DNA of 64,000 nt from assembly GCF_900094805.1 (NCBI RefSeq), contig NZ_FMAT01000002.1:496001-560000 (forward strand), written 5' to 3'. Positions 34,937 through 44,110 of this stretch are shown here, piece by piece. This DNA is from Arthrobacter sp. NIO-1057 (GTDB taxonomy: Bacteria > Actinomycetota > Actinomycetes > Actinomycetales > Micrococcaceae). The notes below the pieces were generated by a model, which saw nothing but the letters and a program-made list of their open reading frames with translations, was not told where the DNA came from and did no database searches. Every line of letters begins with the position of its first letter. The stretch's first letter is position 1. A program made the position numbers and the translations under genes.

Positions 34937-35362
34937 TTAAGACAAGGGTGGTTCGCAGTAGTTTTTGATACTGGCCTTAACAAGTGAACGGTCAAGCTCA
35001 TGGATGGCCACCGCAAATCCAGCAGAAAGCACCAAGGACTTCAGCATGAGTTCCGAAAGGTCATCGGCCACATAGACCAACTGAATGGGGCCCACAAGAA
35101 TGAGCAAGATGATCATCCACAGGCCATAGGACCAGGAAACATGAGATTGAGCCATTTGCGGGAAGCGGGCGCGACGTCGAATCGTGCGTAGCCCGATGAC
35201 CACAATCACCACGGCGATAATGGCTGCGCCAATGAAAAAGAAATTACGTTGCGTGCGAATCCACGTCAGGGTGGTGCCGGCAAGAACGCCAACAAGCACC
35301 GAAGCCCACCAGCCGATGCAACGGAGCTGATCCCGTGCACCAGTTTCCTCGCTTGTCCTCAC
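34937..35362 (-). CDS. Membrane protein of unknown function
   Basis: 141 residues from GTG 35362, which is preceded by AGGAG; a longer frame to 35431 lacks a ribosome site. Four hydrophobic helices are visible: IGWWASVLVGVLAGTTLTWI, FFFIGAAIIAVVIVVIGLRTI, GLWMIILLILVGPIQLVYVA and MLKSLVLSAGFAVAIHEL. No catalytic motif is visible and I do not recognise a family. It lies between the speB operon and the XRE-cupin regulator gene. Confidence 0.6.
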   Translation of the reverse strand: MRTSEETGARDQLRCIGWWASVLVGVLAGTTLTWIRTQRNFFFIGAAIIAVVIVVIGLRTIRRRARFPQMAQSHVSWSYGLWMIILLILVGPIQLVYVADDLSELMLKSLVLSAGFAVAIHELDRSLVKASIKNYCEPPLS

Positions 35363-35458
35363 GCCACTCCTATCAATCACCGCACTCAGTGCGCACGATG
35401 AGCACACCTTTTTAGAATACGCGCTTGGCAACGCAGCACCGAATAGGTTCCAAACAGA

Positions 35459-36022
35459 TCAGAGGATCAAAGTCCACGTCACCAAAGCGACTTCATCGGA
35501 CTCGTTTTCCCAGCTATGCGGTTCCCGCCCGGAAAAAGTCATGGTGTCACCGGCCTCAAGTTCAACGCGCTGCTCAGGCAGAACGAGGGTGAACCTTCCG
35601 GCAATCACATGCAGCACTTCTAATTCGCAATCCACCGAATACAACTCAGCTTCGCCGGCACCCTTAGGCGCGATTTCAGCTCTGATCATCTGTACCCGTT
35701 TTTCACCGCGCGGAGTCACCAGCTGTTCGGTAATCCCATCACCGCCCAAGGACACCCGCGGTGCTTCTTGAAGCCGAACCAACATGGTTTCGGGCACTTC
35801 GAATAGCGTCCCCACCTCAATGCCCAGCACCTCGCACAGCTTCAGCAGTGTTGACACCGAAGGGCTTGTCAAATCTCGCTCCACCCGCGAAAGAAACCCC
35901 TTCGTTAATCCGGAAAGCTCGGCCACTTGGTCGATAGTCATGCGCTGTCGCTGACGCACCCCACGCAACCGAGAACCAATATTGATTGCAGCGCCACTTG
36001 ATTCCACGGGCAGGGTTTTCAT
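35459..36022 (-). CDS. XRE-family regulator with C-terminal cupin domain
   Basis: 187 residues. An N-terminal Cro/C1-type HTH is at 15-70 (GSRLRGVRQRQRMTIDQVAELSGLTKGFLSRVERDLTSPSVSTLLKLCEVL), and a single cupin (RmlC-like) ligand domain is at about 110-185 (LEVLHVIAGRFTLVLPEQRVELEAGDTMTFSGREPHSWENES). Regulators of this kind often control amine, polyamine or amino-acid catabolic genes next to them, so the speB/TPP-enzyme operon is the most likely target. The palindrome 36097-36113 upstream suggests autoregulation. Confidence 0.9.
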   Translation of the reverse strand: MKTLPVESSGAAINIGSRLRGVRQRQRMTIDQVAELSGLTKGFLSRVERDLTSPSVSTLLKLCEVLGIEVGTLFEVPETMLVRLQEAPRVSLGGDGITEQLVTPRGEKRVQMIRAEIAPKGAGEAELYSVDCELEVLHVIAGRFTLVLPEQRVELEAGDTMTFSGREPHSWENESDEVALVTWTLIL

Positions 36023-36096
36023 GCATTCACTCCATCGGGTCGTTCGTTAGGGCACACCAGGCAACGATTGAGCGATTCAAGGGTTCACCGCGGCGA

Positions 36097-36113
36097 GTTT
36101 ACTAATAGTAAAC
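36097..36113. promoter_or_regulatory. Palindromic operator between XRE-cupin and DinB genes
   Basis: GTTTACTA-A-TAGTAAAC: perfect 8-bp inverted repeat with a single central base, 75 bases upstream of the XRE-cupin start and 85 upstream of the divergent DinB start. A site this regular in the upstream region of an XRE-type gene is most simply its autoregulatory operator. Confidence 0.65.
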
Positions 36114-36197
36114 AGAGCATAGCGCCCACCCTGCAAATATGCTGTGTCTCACACGCTTCATACTCAAGGCACGTACATACTTACTTAGACTCTGTGC

Positions 36198-36782
36198 ATG
36201 GATCACCGCAAAGAACTCCTGCAGGAATATCTCTCCGATGCCCGCGAAGCCATCGTCTACAAGGCCCAAGGCCTGAACGATCAGCTGGCGCGTAAACCAC
36301 TAACCCCCACGGGAACTCATATCCTTGGTGTAATCCATCATCTGGCCATTACCGAATACGGATACTTCGGACAGTGCCTGAACCGCACCATTGATGACCC
36401 CTATATCCAAAACCTCTTAGACATCGACGATCCGCAAACCGATTTCCTCCCTCCGGCCCAGTTCAGCGCCGCGAAGATCATCGAGCTCTACCAAGAATCG
36501 ACGGCTTTCGCCGACGCAGGGATCCGGGCCTTGCCTCTGAACGCGCCGGCGGAAGTTCCGTGGTGGATTCGCCGAAGCCACACCACCCTCGAACATCTCA
36601 TGGTGCACATGATCGCTGAAACTTCTCGGCACGCTGGCCATCTTGATATCGTGCGCGAACAGCTTGATGGTTTCGTAGGTTTACGCGAGGCGGCCCCAAA
36701 CCTCCCCGACTATTCATCGGCTCAATGGGCCGAGCAATACGAAGCGATCGACCGCCTCGCCACTAACAAAACTCAAGAGTGA
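36198..36782 (+). CDS. DinB-family protein (DUF664 type)
   Basis: 194 residues, four-helix-bundle DinB/YfiT-like fold. The three His that form the usual metal site are in IHHLAITEYGY near 49, and in HTTLEHLMVHMIAETSRHAGHLDIVREQLDG near 125-155. Members that have been studied are metal-binding and some are thiol transferases using mycothiol or bacillithiol; mycothiol would be the actinobacterial thiol. Function here is unknown. It shares an intergenic region with the XRE-cupin gene. Confidence 0.85.
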   Translation: MDHRKELLQEYLSDAREAIVYKAQGLNDQLARKPLTPTGTHILGVIHHLAITEYGYFGQCLNRTIDDPYIQNLLDIDDPQTDFLPPAQFSAAKIIELYQESTAFADAGIRALPLNAPAEVPWWIRRSHTTLEHLMVHMIAETSRHAGHLDIVREQLDGFVGLREAAPNLPDYSSAQWAEQYEAIDRLATNKTQE

Positions 36783-36981
36783 GCACCGGAACAAGTCACA
36801 TTACGGAACAGATCTTCATTCTGCGTAGCACCGGCGGGTAGCATCACAAGTGTTGCTTCACGAGACACGGCGTTAAGCTCCGACTAGCCGTGCACCAACC
36901 CCAGATTCATGGGTGGTTCGGATGAAGAAGCGGTCCGTTCACTCACTGTGTTCGGGCAAGAACTCAGCGAGAGCACATCAC

Positions 36982-37248
36982 ATGGCATATTCTGTTCTGC
37001 CCATCCTCGACCGCCAAACCGGTCAAGTGCAATTTAAGTTCCAAGGCCAATGGCTGATCCGCTACGTTGATAACCCCGGAGAACTAGAACAATTACTAGC
37101 CCGCTGCGCACGTTCCCCCCTCTTCAATCCTGATTCCTCTGAGCTGGTCCTTGGTGTGGCCACGGCCGGGCAATCACAGGGGCGCAGCATTGCTTTTAGC
37201 CTTGCCAAATTCCCAAGCCTGAAGCCCCTCACTAAACTTGGTAGCTGA
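36982..37248 (+). CDS. Small protein of unknown function
   Basis: 88 residues from ATG 36982 (MAYSVLPILDRQTG); the frame stays open upstream to 36913, but the extra stretch has a different composition. It is soluble and basic, with no recognised motif (FKFQGQWLIRYVDNPGELEQLLARC, LVLGVATAGQSQGRS). It is isolated between the DinB and VIT1-type genes. Confidence 0.5.
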   Translation: MAYSVLPILDRQTGQVQFKFQGQWLIRYVDNPGELEQLLARCARSPLFNPDSSELVLGVATAGQSQGRSIAFSLAKFPSLKPLTKLGS

Positions 37249-37300
37249 CCCGTTCACCGAGTTTCGCTAAGAAATTCGACCTGCCAAGAGAGCTGTTTTC

Positions 37301-38407
37301 GTGATGTCGAACCCGTCAACAACCGAACCGACTCGTGCCCAAATCCAACGATGGCGAAAGTACCTCGCCGATGAAGTCGCCGAAGGCGCCATCTACCGAA
37401 CCCTCGCCCATAAGAAAACCGGGCAGGAAAAACAGATCCTATTGGGTCTGGCCGAAGCCGAAGCCCGGCATGAGGAACACTGGCGGTCCAAGCTTGGAGA
37501 ACATTTCAAGCCTGTGCGCCCATCATTGCGCCGTACCATCCTGCGTTTCCTCGCTCGCAACTTCGGCTCAGTCTTTGTCCTGGCTATGGCACAGCGCTCC
37601 GAGAGCAGCTCGCCTTACCGTAATGACAAAGACGCGACCGCGCAAATGGCCGCCGACGAACAGGTCCACGAAGAGGTAGTTCGTGCGTTGGCCACCGCCG
37701 GTCGCGCTCAGCTCTCAGGCAATTTCCGTGCAGCAGTATTTGGCGCCAATGATGGGTTGGTCTCCAACCTGGCACTGATCATGGGTATCGGGGCCACCGG
37801 CGTTTCCTCCACCTTTGTGCTCTTCTCCGGTATCGCCGGGCTCTTGGCCGGTGCGCTATCCATGGCAGCTGGCGAGTTCGTCTCCGTGCGTTCCCAGCGT
37901 GAGCTACTCACCGCCTCTCGGCCCACCCAGGTCACGCTCACCGCGGCCCCCAACCTCGACTTGGATTCCAACGAGTTGGTGCTGATCTATAAGGCCCGCG
38001 GTATGAACGATGAGGATGCAGAACACCGCGCCGCCGAGCGCATGGGAATGTTCACCTGTGACTGCAACCCGTCGTTCTCCTTAAACCCTGAGGAACGCTC
38101 AGAGGAATTAGAAAGCGAACACGAAGAGCTTGGCTCTGCCACCGGCGCGGCGTTCACATCCTTCTGCCTCTTCGCTTCAGGTGCCGTCGTTCCGATCCTG
38201 CCCTACATCTTCGGGCTCAGCGGTCTTACCGCAGTGGCCATCTCCGTTGTCTTGGTGGGTATCGCCTTGATGATCACCGGCGCAATCGTTGGATTGCTCT
38301 CGGGCGCTTCCCCACTGAAGCGTGGCCTGCGCCAGCTGGCCATCGGTTGGGGTGCCGCCGCAGTGACGTACTGCCTGGGTCTGCTCTTCGACGTACAGGT
38401 CGGCTAA
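37301..38407 (+). CDS. VIT1/CCC1-type transporter with N-terminal ferritin-like domain
   Basis: 368 residues. Residues 10-140 form a rubrerythrin/ferritin-like helical domain with iron ligands EGAIYRTLA, EAEARHEEHW and ADEQVHEEVVRAL. The VIT1/CCC1 membrane domain follows: GAVFGANDGLVSNLALIMGIGAT near 145-165, then LLAGALSMAAGEFVSVRSQREL and three C-terminal helices. Such ferritin-VIT fusions (MbfA type) export iron or manganese; the ferritin part is the sensor/supply. Cys residues in MFTCDCNPSF lie in the cytosolic linker. GTG start 37301 (ATG 37304 also possible). Ends at the 38432-38470 terminator. Confidence 0.88.
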   Translation: MMSNPSTTEPTRAQIQRWRKYLADEVAEGAIYRTLAHKKTGQEKQILLGLAEAEARHEEHWRSKLGEHFKPVRPSLRRTILRFLARNFGSVFVLAMAQRSESSSPYRNDKDATAQMAADEQVHEEVVRALATAGRAQLSGNFRAAVFGANDGLVSNLALIMGIGATGVSSTFVLFSGIAGLLAGALSMAAGEFVSVRSQRELLTASRPTQVTLTAAPNLDLDSNELVLIYKARGMNDEDAEHRAAERMGMFTCDCNPSFSLNPEERSEELESEHEELGSATGAAFTSFCLFASGAVVPILPYIFGLSGLTAVAISVVLVGIALMITGAIVGLLSGASPLKRGLRQLAIGWGAAAVTYCLGLLFDVQVG

Positions 38408-38431
38408 CCAGATCATTCATCGCAGCAAAAA

Positions 38432-38470
38432 GAACAACCTCGCTTTCCATCTCGGGGAGCGAGGTTGTTC
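38432..38470. terminator. Bidirectional terminator between VIT1-type and LOG genes
   Basis: Perfect 13-bp inverted repeat, arms 38432-38444 and 38458-38470, flanked by an A run and GTTTCT, between two convergent genes. Confidence 0.85.
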
Positions 38471-38481
38471 GTTTCTCAGCG

Positions 38482-39661
38482 CTACCAGCGTGTACGACGG
38501 CGCAACGTGCCCATGGACTTAATGAACTCCATGGCCTCGGCCGCGGTATCCACGAGCGCTATTCTTTCTTCCATCACTCGTTCGGAAGCCAGTGCCTTGA
38601 GCAATGGCCACGCGGGCATGGTCTTGGTCCAATACTCACGCCCGAGTAGAACCATAGGCACCACGCGTGCACCGGTGGCGTAGTAGTTTTCGCAAGCATC
38701 CTGGAAGATTTCTTGCACCGTACCGGCTGCCCCGGGCAAGACCACCAACCCACCCGTGGACTGTTCCAAGAGCACCGCTTCGCGGATGGAATTGGTGAAG
38801 AACTTTGCGATCTTCGTTGCAAAAAGATTGGGTGGTTCATGCCCGTAAAACCATGTGGGTACACCCAGAGATTCTCTGGCACTGGGAAAGCGTTCTTTGA
38901 CGGCGAGTGCGGTGCGGGCCCAGCTGGTGCGCTGGTGAGTGGCATTAGGCTGTGAAGCTAGCATCTGGAGAGCAAGTTCAATCTCTTGTGGCTTGTAGTC
39001 TGCCAACCACGCTCCAGCATTGGCTGCTTCCATGGCTCCCGGCCCCCCCGCCGGTGGCCACCGCATAACCGTTCTGGGTAATCATTTGCCCTAGTTGTAC
39101 CGTGTGCGCGTATTGATCTGAACCGCGGAGCATGGCGTGCCCACCCATCACACCGATCAAAGGAGTCTCTTTGAATACTCCCTCATAGACTTCGGCAACA
39201 AGGGCCTGCCCCACATGGTGATCGTGCATGGTTCGTGCCATGGCATCATCAGAATTCAACGCAGCAGTCGCAGTGTGCTGTTGTGAATAGGCGTAAATCT
39301 TCGCGTCCGGCACCTGCTCGTAGTTGGATGTTTTGATCCCGGCATAGAGTTCGTCCGGGGTGTACAAATCTCGTGCCGTAGTTTCAAAAGGCAGTTCCTT
39401 GCCAGAACTCATACATAGTCCACCGGTGGCTTGTACTAGTTCTCGTCCCTGAACGGAATACTGACAGTCGATAAAGATCGCTTCGGATAGGTCCAGGGAA
39501 CGCAGCACGGAGTCCCTCTCGCGCAGATCGACGCGATGCACGCGCCAACTAAATCCACGGGTGTGACGGGAGGCTAATGCTTCGGCGGCCAACCGATCAA
39601 ACTCGTTGAGCGAGGTAATATTGACCGCTCTTGCCGGTAGGTAGGGCCAGATATGGGACAT
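38482..39661 (-). pseudogene. LOG family protein gene with a frameshift in a G7 run
   Basis: Two minus-strand frames together encode one LOG (lysine-decarboxylase-like, cytokinin-riboside phosphoribohydrolase) protein of about 390 residues. The first (39661 to about 39050) ends in QNGYAVATGGG and then reads out of frame to a stop at 38978. The second (38482-39066) resumes with GGPGAMEAANAGAWLADY and carries the conserved VVLPGAAGTVQEIFQ. The family motif GGGPGxMEAA is split exactly at seven G (seven C at 39043-39049 on the plus strand); six would restore it. This is either a real one-base insertion or a sequencing error. In the known enzymes the product releases a free base from a nucleotide monophosphate. 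Confidence 0.8.
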
Positions 39662-39747
39662 GCGTCAACGCTACGTCACAGCTAGTGATTATTCACAGAC
39701 ATGCCCTTCAACTTTCACCACGGGCCGGAACGTGAAACGATGAGAGG

Positions 39748-42700
39748 ATGAGTGATTCTGTTCCACCAACCATCGACGCCCGCCACTTGCTGCGCTACCT
39801 GGGCGACGTCCCTTTCTTTTACGGAAAGAACATTGCTGCTGAAGAAAATTCGGTAGTTGACGTGGAGTTTGATGAATCGACTCGGCAAATCGAGGGCACT
39901 GTCCGTGCCAACGACGAAGAGTTCTCGCCGATGGTCCAGGTTCATCAGGTCGACGACGAGTGGAAAATCGAACTGTGCGAATGCACCTGTGACAAGCCGG
40001 GTATCTGCCCACACATTGCAGCCTTGGCGATAGTCTCGAACAAGATTGCTTCTCTGCCCCGCGCCGTCGCCGTGTCAGAAGAAAAAACTTCAGCCGCATG
40101 GGCCCAGCAAATTGACTCGTGGTTTGAACCATCCGAACCTGGACCTGCCGATGGGTTACTCGGTTCACAGAATGACCCGGTAGTGGCCATGGGTCTGCAG
40201 TTCATGCTCTTTGACGCGAAGAACGCCACTCAGCAACAGCAGTGGATGCCCACCGGCAGCATTCCACACCCCACACGCAATAAGCGCTTCCGTCTGGGAG
40301 TCCGCCCGATGGTCCGTAATTCTGAGGGTCGTTGGGTTCGCGGGCAGCTGCGCTGGACCACCCTAGGTTTCAAGACCTACGGCTGGAACTTATTGCGCGC
40401 GCAGCATCACTGGTTCACCCGTTTTGCGTCCATGGCGCGTAGCGATACCCAATTGCAGTTCAAAGTCGACGAAGACTGGCTATTCATGGATGAGTATGCC
40501 TCCGAACTGCTGTGGCCACTGCTTGAACAGGCACAAGAACTGGGCATTGCACTCATTTCTACGCGCACCGAGCAGCGTATTCGCATCATTGATCACGCCA
40601 GCTTCAGCATGCAGGCAGCCCTGAATGACGGGAACCTGCAACTGGGCGGCATCCTGCATATCGATGGTCAAGACTTGGCGCTAGACCCTGACTCCCCTAG
40701 CGGGGTCATCGCAGATCATGGTTTCTACGCACAGCTCGGTTCACCCGATGAAATCTGGTTGGCTCCTAGCCAGGAACCGATCGCAGAGGCTCATCGTCGC
40801 TGGTACATTGACCGCCGGTCGGTGACTATTCCAGTGCCTGAAATCGATAGCTTCTTTGAATCTACCTACCCACGCTTGGCCCGTCGCTTTGAGCTTCACA
40901 GCACCAGCGAGGACCTGGTGCTTCCCGATCTTAAGCCTCCTTACGTGCAGGCCAATGTCACCTACAAGCGCGACCTCAACGACAAGGGCGAGCCCAATGA
41001 CTCGGCAACCCTGGAGTTCCAGATCCGCTATCCCGGTGTTCCGGATCAGCAAGAAGTCTATGATTTTGAAGCTGAGCAGCAGCTTCGCGCAGCTATTGAT
41101 GAGGTCTTCCAACAGACCACAGAAACGGGAAACCCTGACCTCTCCCCCAAGTTCTATTCGGGGGAAAGCGTCATTTCCTTTGTTTCTGAACTCTTGCCTG
41201 CCATCGAAGCGTTGCCCGTCGTCAAGCTCAATGAAAAGGGCACCCGTCCAGTCTTCCGGCAGTTGCGCGAGCTTCCGCAGTTGAAGATCAATGCGGTCAA
41301 TCATGAACGCACGGACTGGTTGGACCTGGGATTGCTGATCTCCGTGGGTGACCACGAAGTGCCTTTTTCTCAGATTGTTGAAGCCATGAGCAACGGTCAG
41401 ATGAAGATCAAGCTGCCGGACAATACGTGGTTCTCACTGAACCAGCCGCTGTTCGCCAAGCTCAAGGCTCTGGTCGATGAAGCCCAGGCGCTGAATGACA
41501 AGCCGAAGGAAGGCGATCTGAAGCTCACCGTCTTCCAGATTTCCCTCTTTGAAGAACTCGACGAACTCGCCGAAGGGATCGACGGGGCAGATTTGTTCAT
41601 CGGACGCATGCGTTCCTTACTCAAGGTTGCCGAGGGCGAGCAGGCGATGGTCCCCGAGACCCTCAATGCACAATTGCGCCCCTACCAGGTTGAAGGCTTC
41701 CGTTGGCTAAGCCGCCTCTATGAGGGTGGTTTTGGCGGAATCCTGGCCGACGATATGGGCCTGGGTAAAACCTTGCAGACGATTGCGCTGATCCTGCACG
41801 CTCACGGGCTGTGGAGCGATAGCGAGGCCTGCGCCAAGCTTCCAGCAGGTCAGCGAACTCCGGCTCCGTTCCTTGTCGTTGCGCCAAGCTCGGTCGTATC
41901 TAACTGGGAAACGGAAGTTAAGCGATTCGCCCCGAGCCTTCGTGTGACCAGCATCGAGGGCACGATGAGTTCGCCGCATCAGCTCAGTGATCTGGCGGAG
42001 AACTACGACGTCATCCTGACCACGTATACCCTGTTGCGTTTGAATGACGAGATTTACGAGTCCCAGCGCTTTGCCGGGTTGATTCTGGATGAAGCACAGT
42101 TCGTGAAGAACCGCTCCACCAAGGCTCACCGTACGGCCGTGAACCTGCAGACCAACTTCAAGCTGGCGGTTACCGGTACTCCAATGGAGAATAACCTCTC
42201 CGAGCTCGGTGCACTGCTATCGTTGGTGGCACCTGCGCTGTTCTTGAATACGAGTCGTTTCAATCGCCAGTTCGCCCGCCCCATTGAGGTCTTGGGCGAT
42301 AAGGACACACTGGCCTTGCTGCAGCGACGGATCAAACCGTTTATGTTGCGACGCACTAAAGAATCAGTGGTCCTAGACTTGCCTGCCAAGCAGGAGCAAC
42401 AGCTACTTGTTCGCCTTTCCGATGAGCACCAGCATGTTTACGACACACACCTGAACCGCGAACGTCAGAAGATCCTGCACTTGGTTGAGGATCTGGACCG
42501 TAACCGTTTCACGATTTTCCAGTCGCTGACCCATCTGCGCATGCTCGCGTTGGAACCTTCACTGGTTGATCCTGAACTTGCCGATGTCTCTGGTTCAAAG
42601 CTGGAGGCGTTATTTGACCAGCTCGATGATGTTTTGGGTGAAGGCCACCGTGCACTGATCTTCAGCCAGTTCACTTCGTACCTGAAGGTGTTGGCCGACA

Positions 42701-43095
42701 AGCTGACCGAACGCGGGGTGAATTTTGTGTATCTCGATGGAAATACCCGAAATCGTTCTAAGGTCATTGAGCAGTTTAAGGATGGCGAAGCTCCGCTGTT
42801 CTTGATCTCGCTCAAGGCCGGTGGTTTCGGTTTGAACCTGACCGAAGCGGACTACTGCTTCCTGCTAGATCCTTGGTGGAACCCTGCAGTAGAAGCACAG
42901 GCCATTGACCGTACTCACCGTATTGGTCAGACTCGTCAGGTGATGGTCTATCGGATGATCTCGCAGGGCACCATCGAGGAAAAGGTGGTGGCCTTGCAGG
43001 AGAGCAAGCGTAAGTTGATCTCTACCGTCATGGATGAGGCCGATGGGTTCTCCAAAGCACTTACCGCACAAGATATTAGGGGCCTGCTCGAGTAA
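39748..43095 (+). CDS. SNF2-family DNA helicase/translocase with SWIM zinc finger
   Basis: 1115 residues. An N-terminal SWIM finger (CECTCDKPGICPHIAAL, ligands from residue 77) is followed by a long region of about 500 residues without a recognised motif. The SNF2 motor then has LRPYQVEGFRWLSRL and DDMGLGKT near 668, DEAQ near 781, TGTPMENNLSELGALL, and the C-terminal lobe with LIFSQFTSYLKVL and DPWWNPAVEAQAIDRTHRIGQ near 1041. It is a DNA-dependent ATPase that probably remodels or translocates on DNA; role unknown. It starts 86 bases from the divergent LOG gene. Confidence 0.93.
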   Translation: MSDSVPPTIDARHLLRYLGDVPFFYGKNIAAEENSVVDVEFDESTRQIEGTVRANDEEFSPMVQVHQVDDEWKIELCECTCDKPGICPHIAALAIVSNKIASLPRAVAVSEEKTSAAWAQQIDSWFEPSEPGPADGLLGSQNDPVVAMGLQFMLFDAKNATQQQQWMPTGSIPHPTRNKRFRLGVRPMVRNSEGRWVRGQLRWTTLGFKTYGWNLLRAQHHWFTRFASMARSDTQLQFKVDEDWLFMDEYASELLWPLLEQAQELGIALISTRTEQRIRIIDHASFSMQAALNDGNLQLGGILHIDGQDLALDPDSPSGVIADHGFYAQLGSPDEIWLAPSQEPIAEAHRRWYIDRRSVTIPVPEIDSFFESTYPRLARRFELHSTSEDLVLPDLKPPYVQANVTYKRDLNDKGEPNDSATLEFQIRYPGVPDQQEVYDFEAEQQLRAAIDEVFQQTTETGNPDLSPKFYSGESVISFVSELLPAIEALPVVKLNEKGTRPVFRQLRELPQLKINAVNHERTDWLDLGLLISVGDHEVPFSQIVEAMSNGQMKIKLPDNTWFSLNQPLFAKLKALVDEAQALNDKPKEGDLKLTVFQISLFEELDELAEGIDGADLFIGRMRSLLKVAEGEQAMVPETLNAQLRPYQVEGFRWLSRLYEGGFGGILADDMGLGKTLQTIALILHAHGLWSDSEACAKLPAGQRTPAPFLVVAPSSVVSNWETEVKRFAPSLRVTSIEGTMSSPHQLSDLAENYDVILTTYTLLRLNDEIYESQRFAGLILDEAQFVKNRSTKAHRTAVNLQTNFKLAVTGTPMENNLSELGALLSLVAPALFLNTSRFNRQFARPIEVLGDKDTLALLQRRIKPFMLRRTKESVVLDLPAKQEQQLLVRLSDEHQHVYDTHLNRERQKILHLVEDLDRNRFTIFQSLTHLRMLALEPSLVDPELADVSGSKLEALFDQLDDVLGEGHRALIFSQFTSYLKVLADKLTERGVNFVYLDGNTRNRSKVIEQFKDGEAPLFLISLKAGGFGLNLTEADYCFLLDPWWNPAVEAQAIDRTHRIGQTRQVMVYRMISQGTIEEKVVALQESKRKLISTVMDEADGFSKALTAQDIRGLLE

Positions 43096-43257
43096 CAGGT
43101 TGATTAATTCTCTGGGAATAAGAGGCGTCTACCGGCCGGACGCGATATATTCAGTATGTCAGTTGGTATGCGCTAAGCCACACATAGTGCGCCCATCGGT
43201 CAGCGGCTTAGGCGGATCCTCGCTGGAGCGAAACGAACGATAAAGGCGGTAATAACC

Positions 43258-43542
43258 GTGTCCCTGATCAAGTCGGAGACTATCAGTACACCGGATGACG
43301 ACTGGATGCGTGCGTCGGTACGTACCGAAAAGGATCGTGTGGTCATTGAAACTGATCAGCAACGCCTGTCTCTGGAAAACGACAGGCTGCTGGAAAAGGT
43401 TCATCGGGTCCTAGCATCACCACTCGAAGAGATTTTTTACAACCCCAAGCACAGGATGCTTCTGATCCCAGGTGCTTTCGCCTTTATAGGTTCGTCTTTC
43501 CTGAGGATCGATGATGATGCGACCGTTGGCCTGCGAAGCTAA
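43258..43542 (+). CDS. Small protein of unknown function
   Basis: 94 residues from GTG 43258, with a weak ribosome site. A charged N-terminal half has a short heptad-like stretch (ETDQQRLSLENDRLLEKVHRVL), and the C-terminal half is more hydrophobic (MLLIPGAFAFIGSSFL). I do not recognise it. A terminator follows 16 bases after the stop, which supports a real transcription unit. Confidence 0.45.
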   Translation: MSLIKSETISTPDDDWMRASVRTEKDRVVIETDQQRLSLENDRLLEKVHRVLASPLEEIFYNPKHRMLLIPGAFAFIGSSFLRIDDDATVGLRS

Positions 43543-43557
43543 GAACAATCCTGATCG

Positions 43558-43591
43558 TGCCCCAAGGCGCCCACTCGGCGCTCTTGGGGCA
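43558..43591 (+). terminator. Terminator after the small gene at 43258
   Basis: Inverted repeat of about 14 bp with a single bulge and a 5-nt loop, followed by ATTT. Confidence 0.75.
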
Positions 43592-44006
43592 TTTCCAGCT
43601 TTAGATCGCTTCAGGAATCTGGGCGGTCCACCCCATCATCGGCTAGGTCCAGCAAGCCAAAATTCTTCCCAATATAACGTTGCCGCAATCAAAATTGGTG
43701 ATTTTATACAGTTTTCTCAGTGTGTCGCAACGAGGTCTTTGTCACATTTTTTTCGACGTTTTAGACCCTTAAAATTCCACACCCAATTCTCTTGGATGCC
43801 CTATAGCTTCTACGGTGTAGCCGAGTTCACCTCCCCTGCAGGGAACTTTTCAGCACCACCACCTTTGAGACCCGGGACACGTCTCGGCTGGGGGTACGAA
43901 GCTACTTTTTGGTAGGGTTGATAACTATCCGCTCAAGCGTTTCATCGCTCGAACCCCGTCTTTTGGCGGTTTTTCGAGTAGAAATCTATCGATTTCGAAG
44001 AGTCGC
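43592..44006. other. Long upstream region of the MHS transporter gene
   Basis: Over 400 bases without a convincing gene. It is AT-rich around 43660-43760 and should hold the promoter of the transporter gene. Small hairpins are visible, for example GAAATC-TATC-GATTTC at 43981-43996 and AGCG-TTTCAT-CGCT near 43938. No database-known RNA motif was recognised by eye. Confidence 0.4.
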
Positions 44007-44083
44007 CCGGCGTCCAAATATGACTGTAGAGAGTAATTTTCGACTCCCTTGTCGTGGCAGTAGGACGCCGGAACCACGACAAG
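44007..44083 (+). promoter_or_regulatory. Leader with pseudoknot/alternative-pairing potential before the MHS transporter gene
   Basis: A perfect 10-bp stem pairs 44048-44057 with 44074-44083. Nine bases in its 16-nt loop (44063-44071) are perfectly complementary to an upstream segment (44007-44015). The two pairings can form a pseudoknot or exclude each other. The structure ends 27 bases before the ATG and 9 bases before the AGGAG ribosome site, where folding could affect initiation. Confidence 0.45.
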
Positions 44084-44110
44084 ATCAAGAAAGATATGAG
44101 GAGTGAAACT

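Noticed and set aside
43511-43915. 134-residue frame after the small gene at 43258
   Set aside because: It runs through a terminator hairpin, has poor codon use and no ribosome site.
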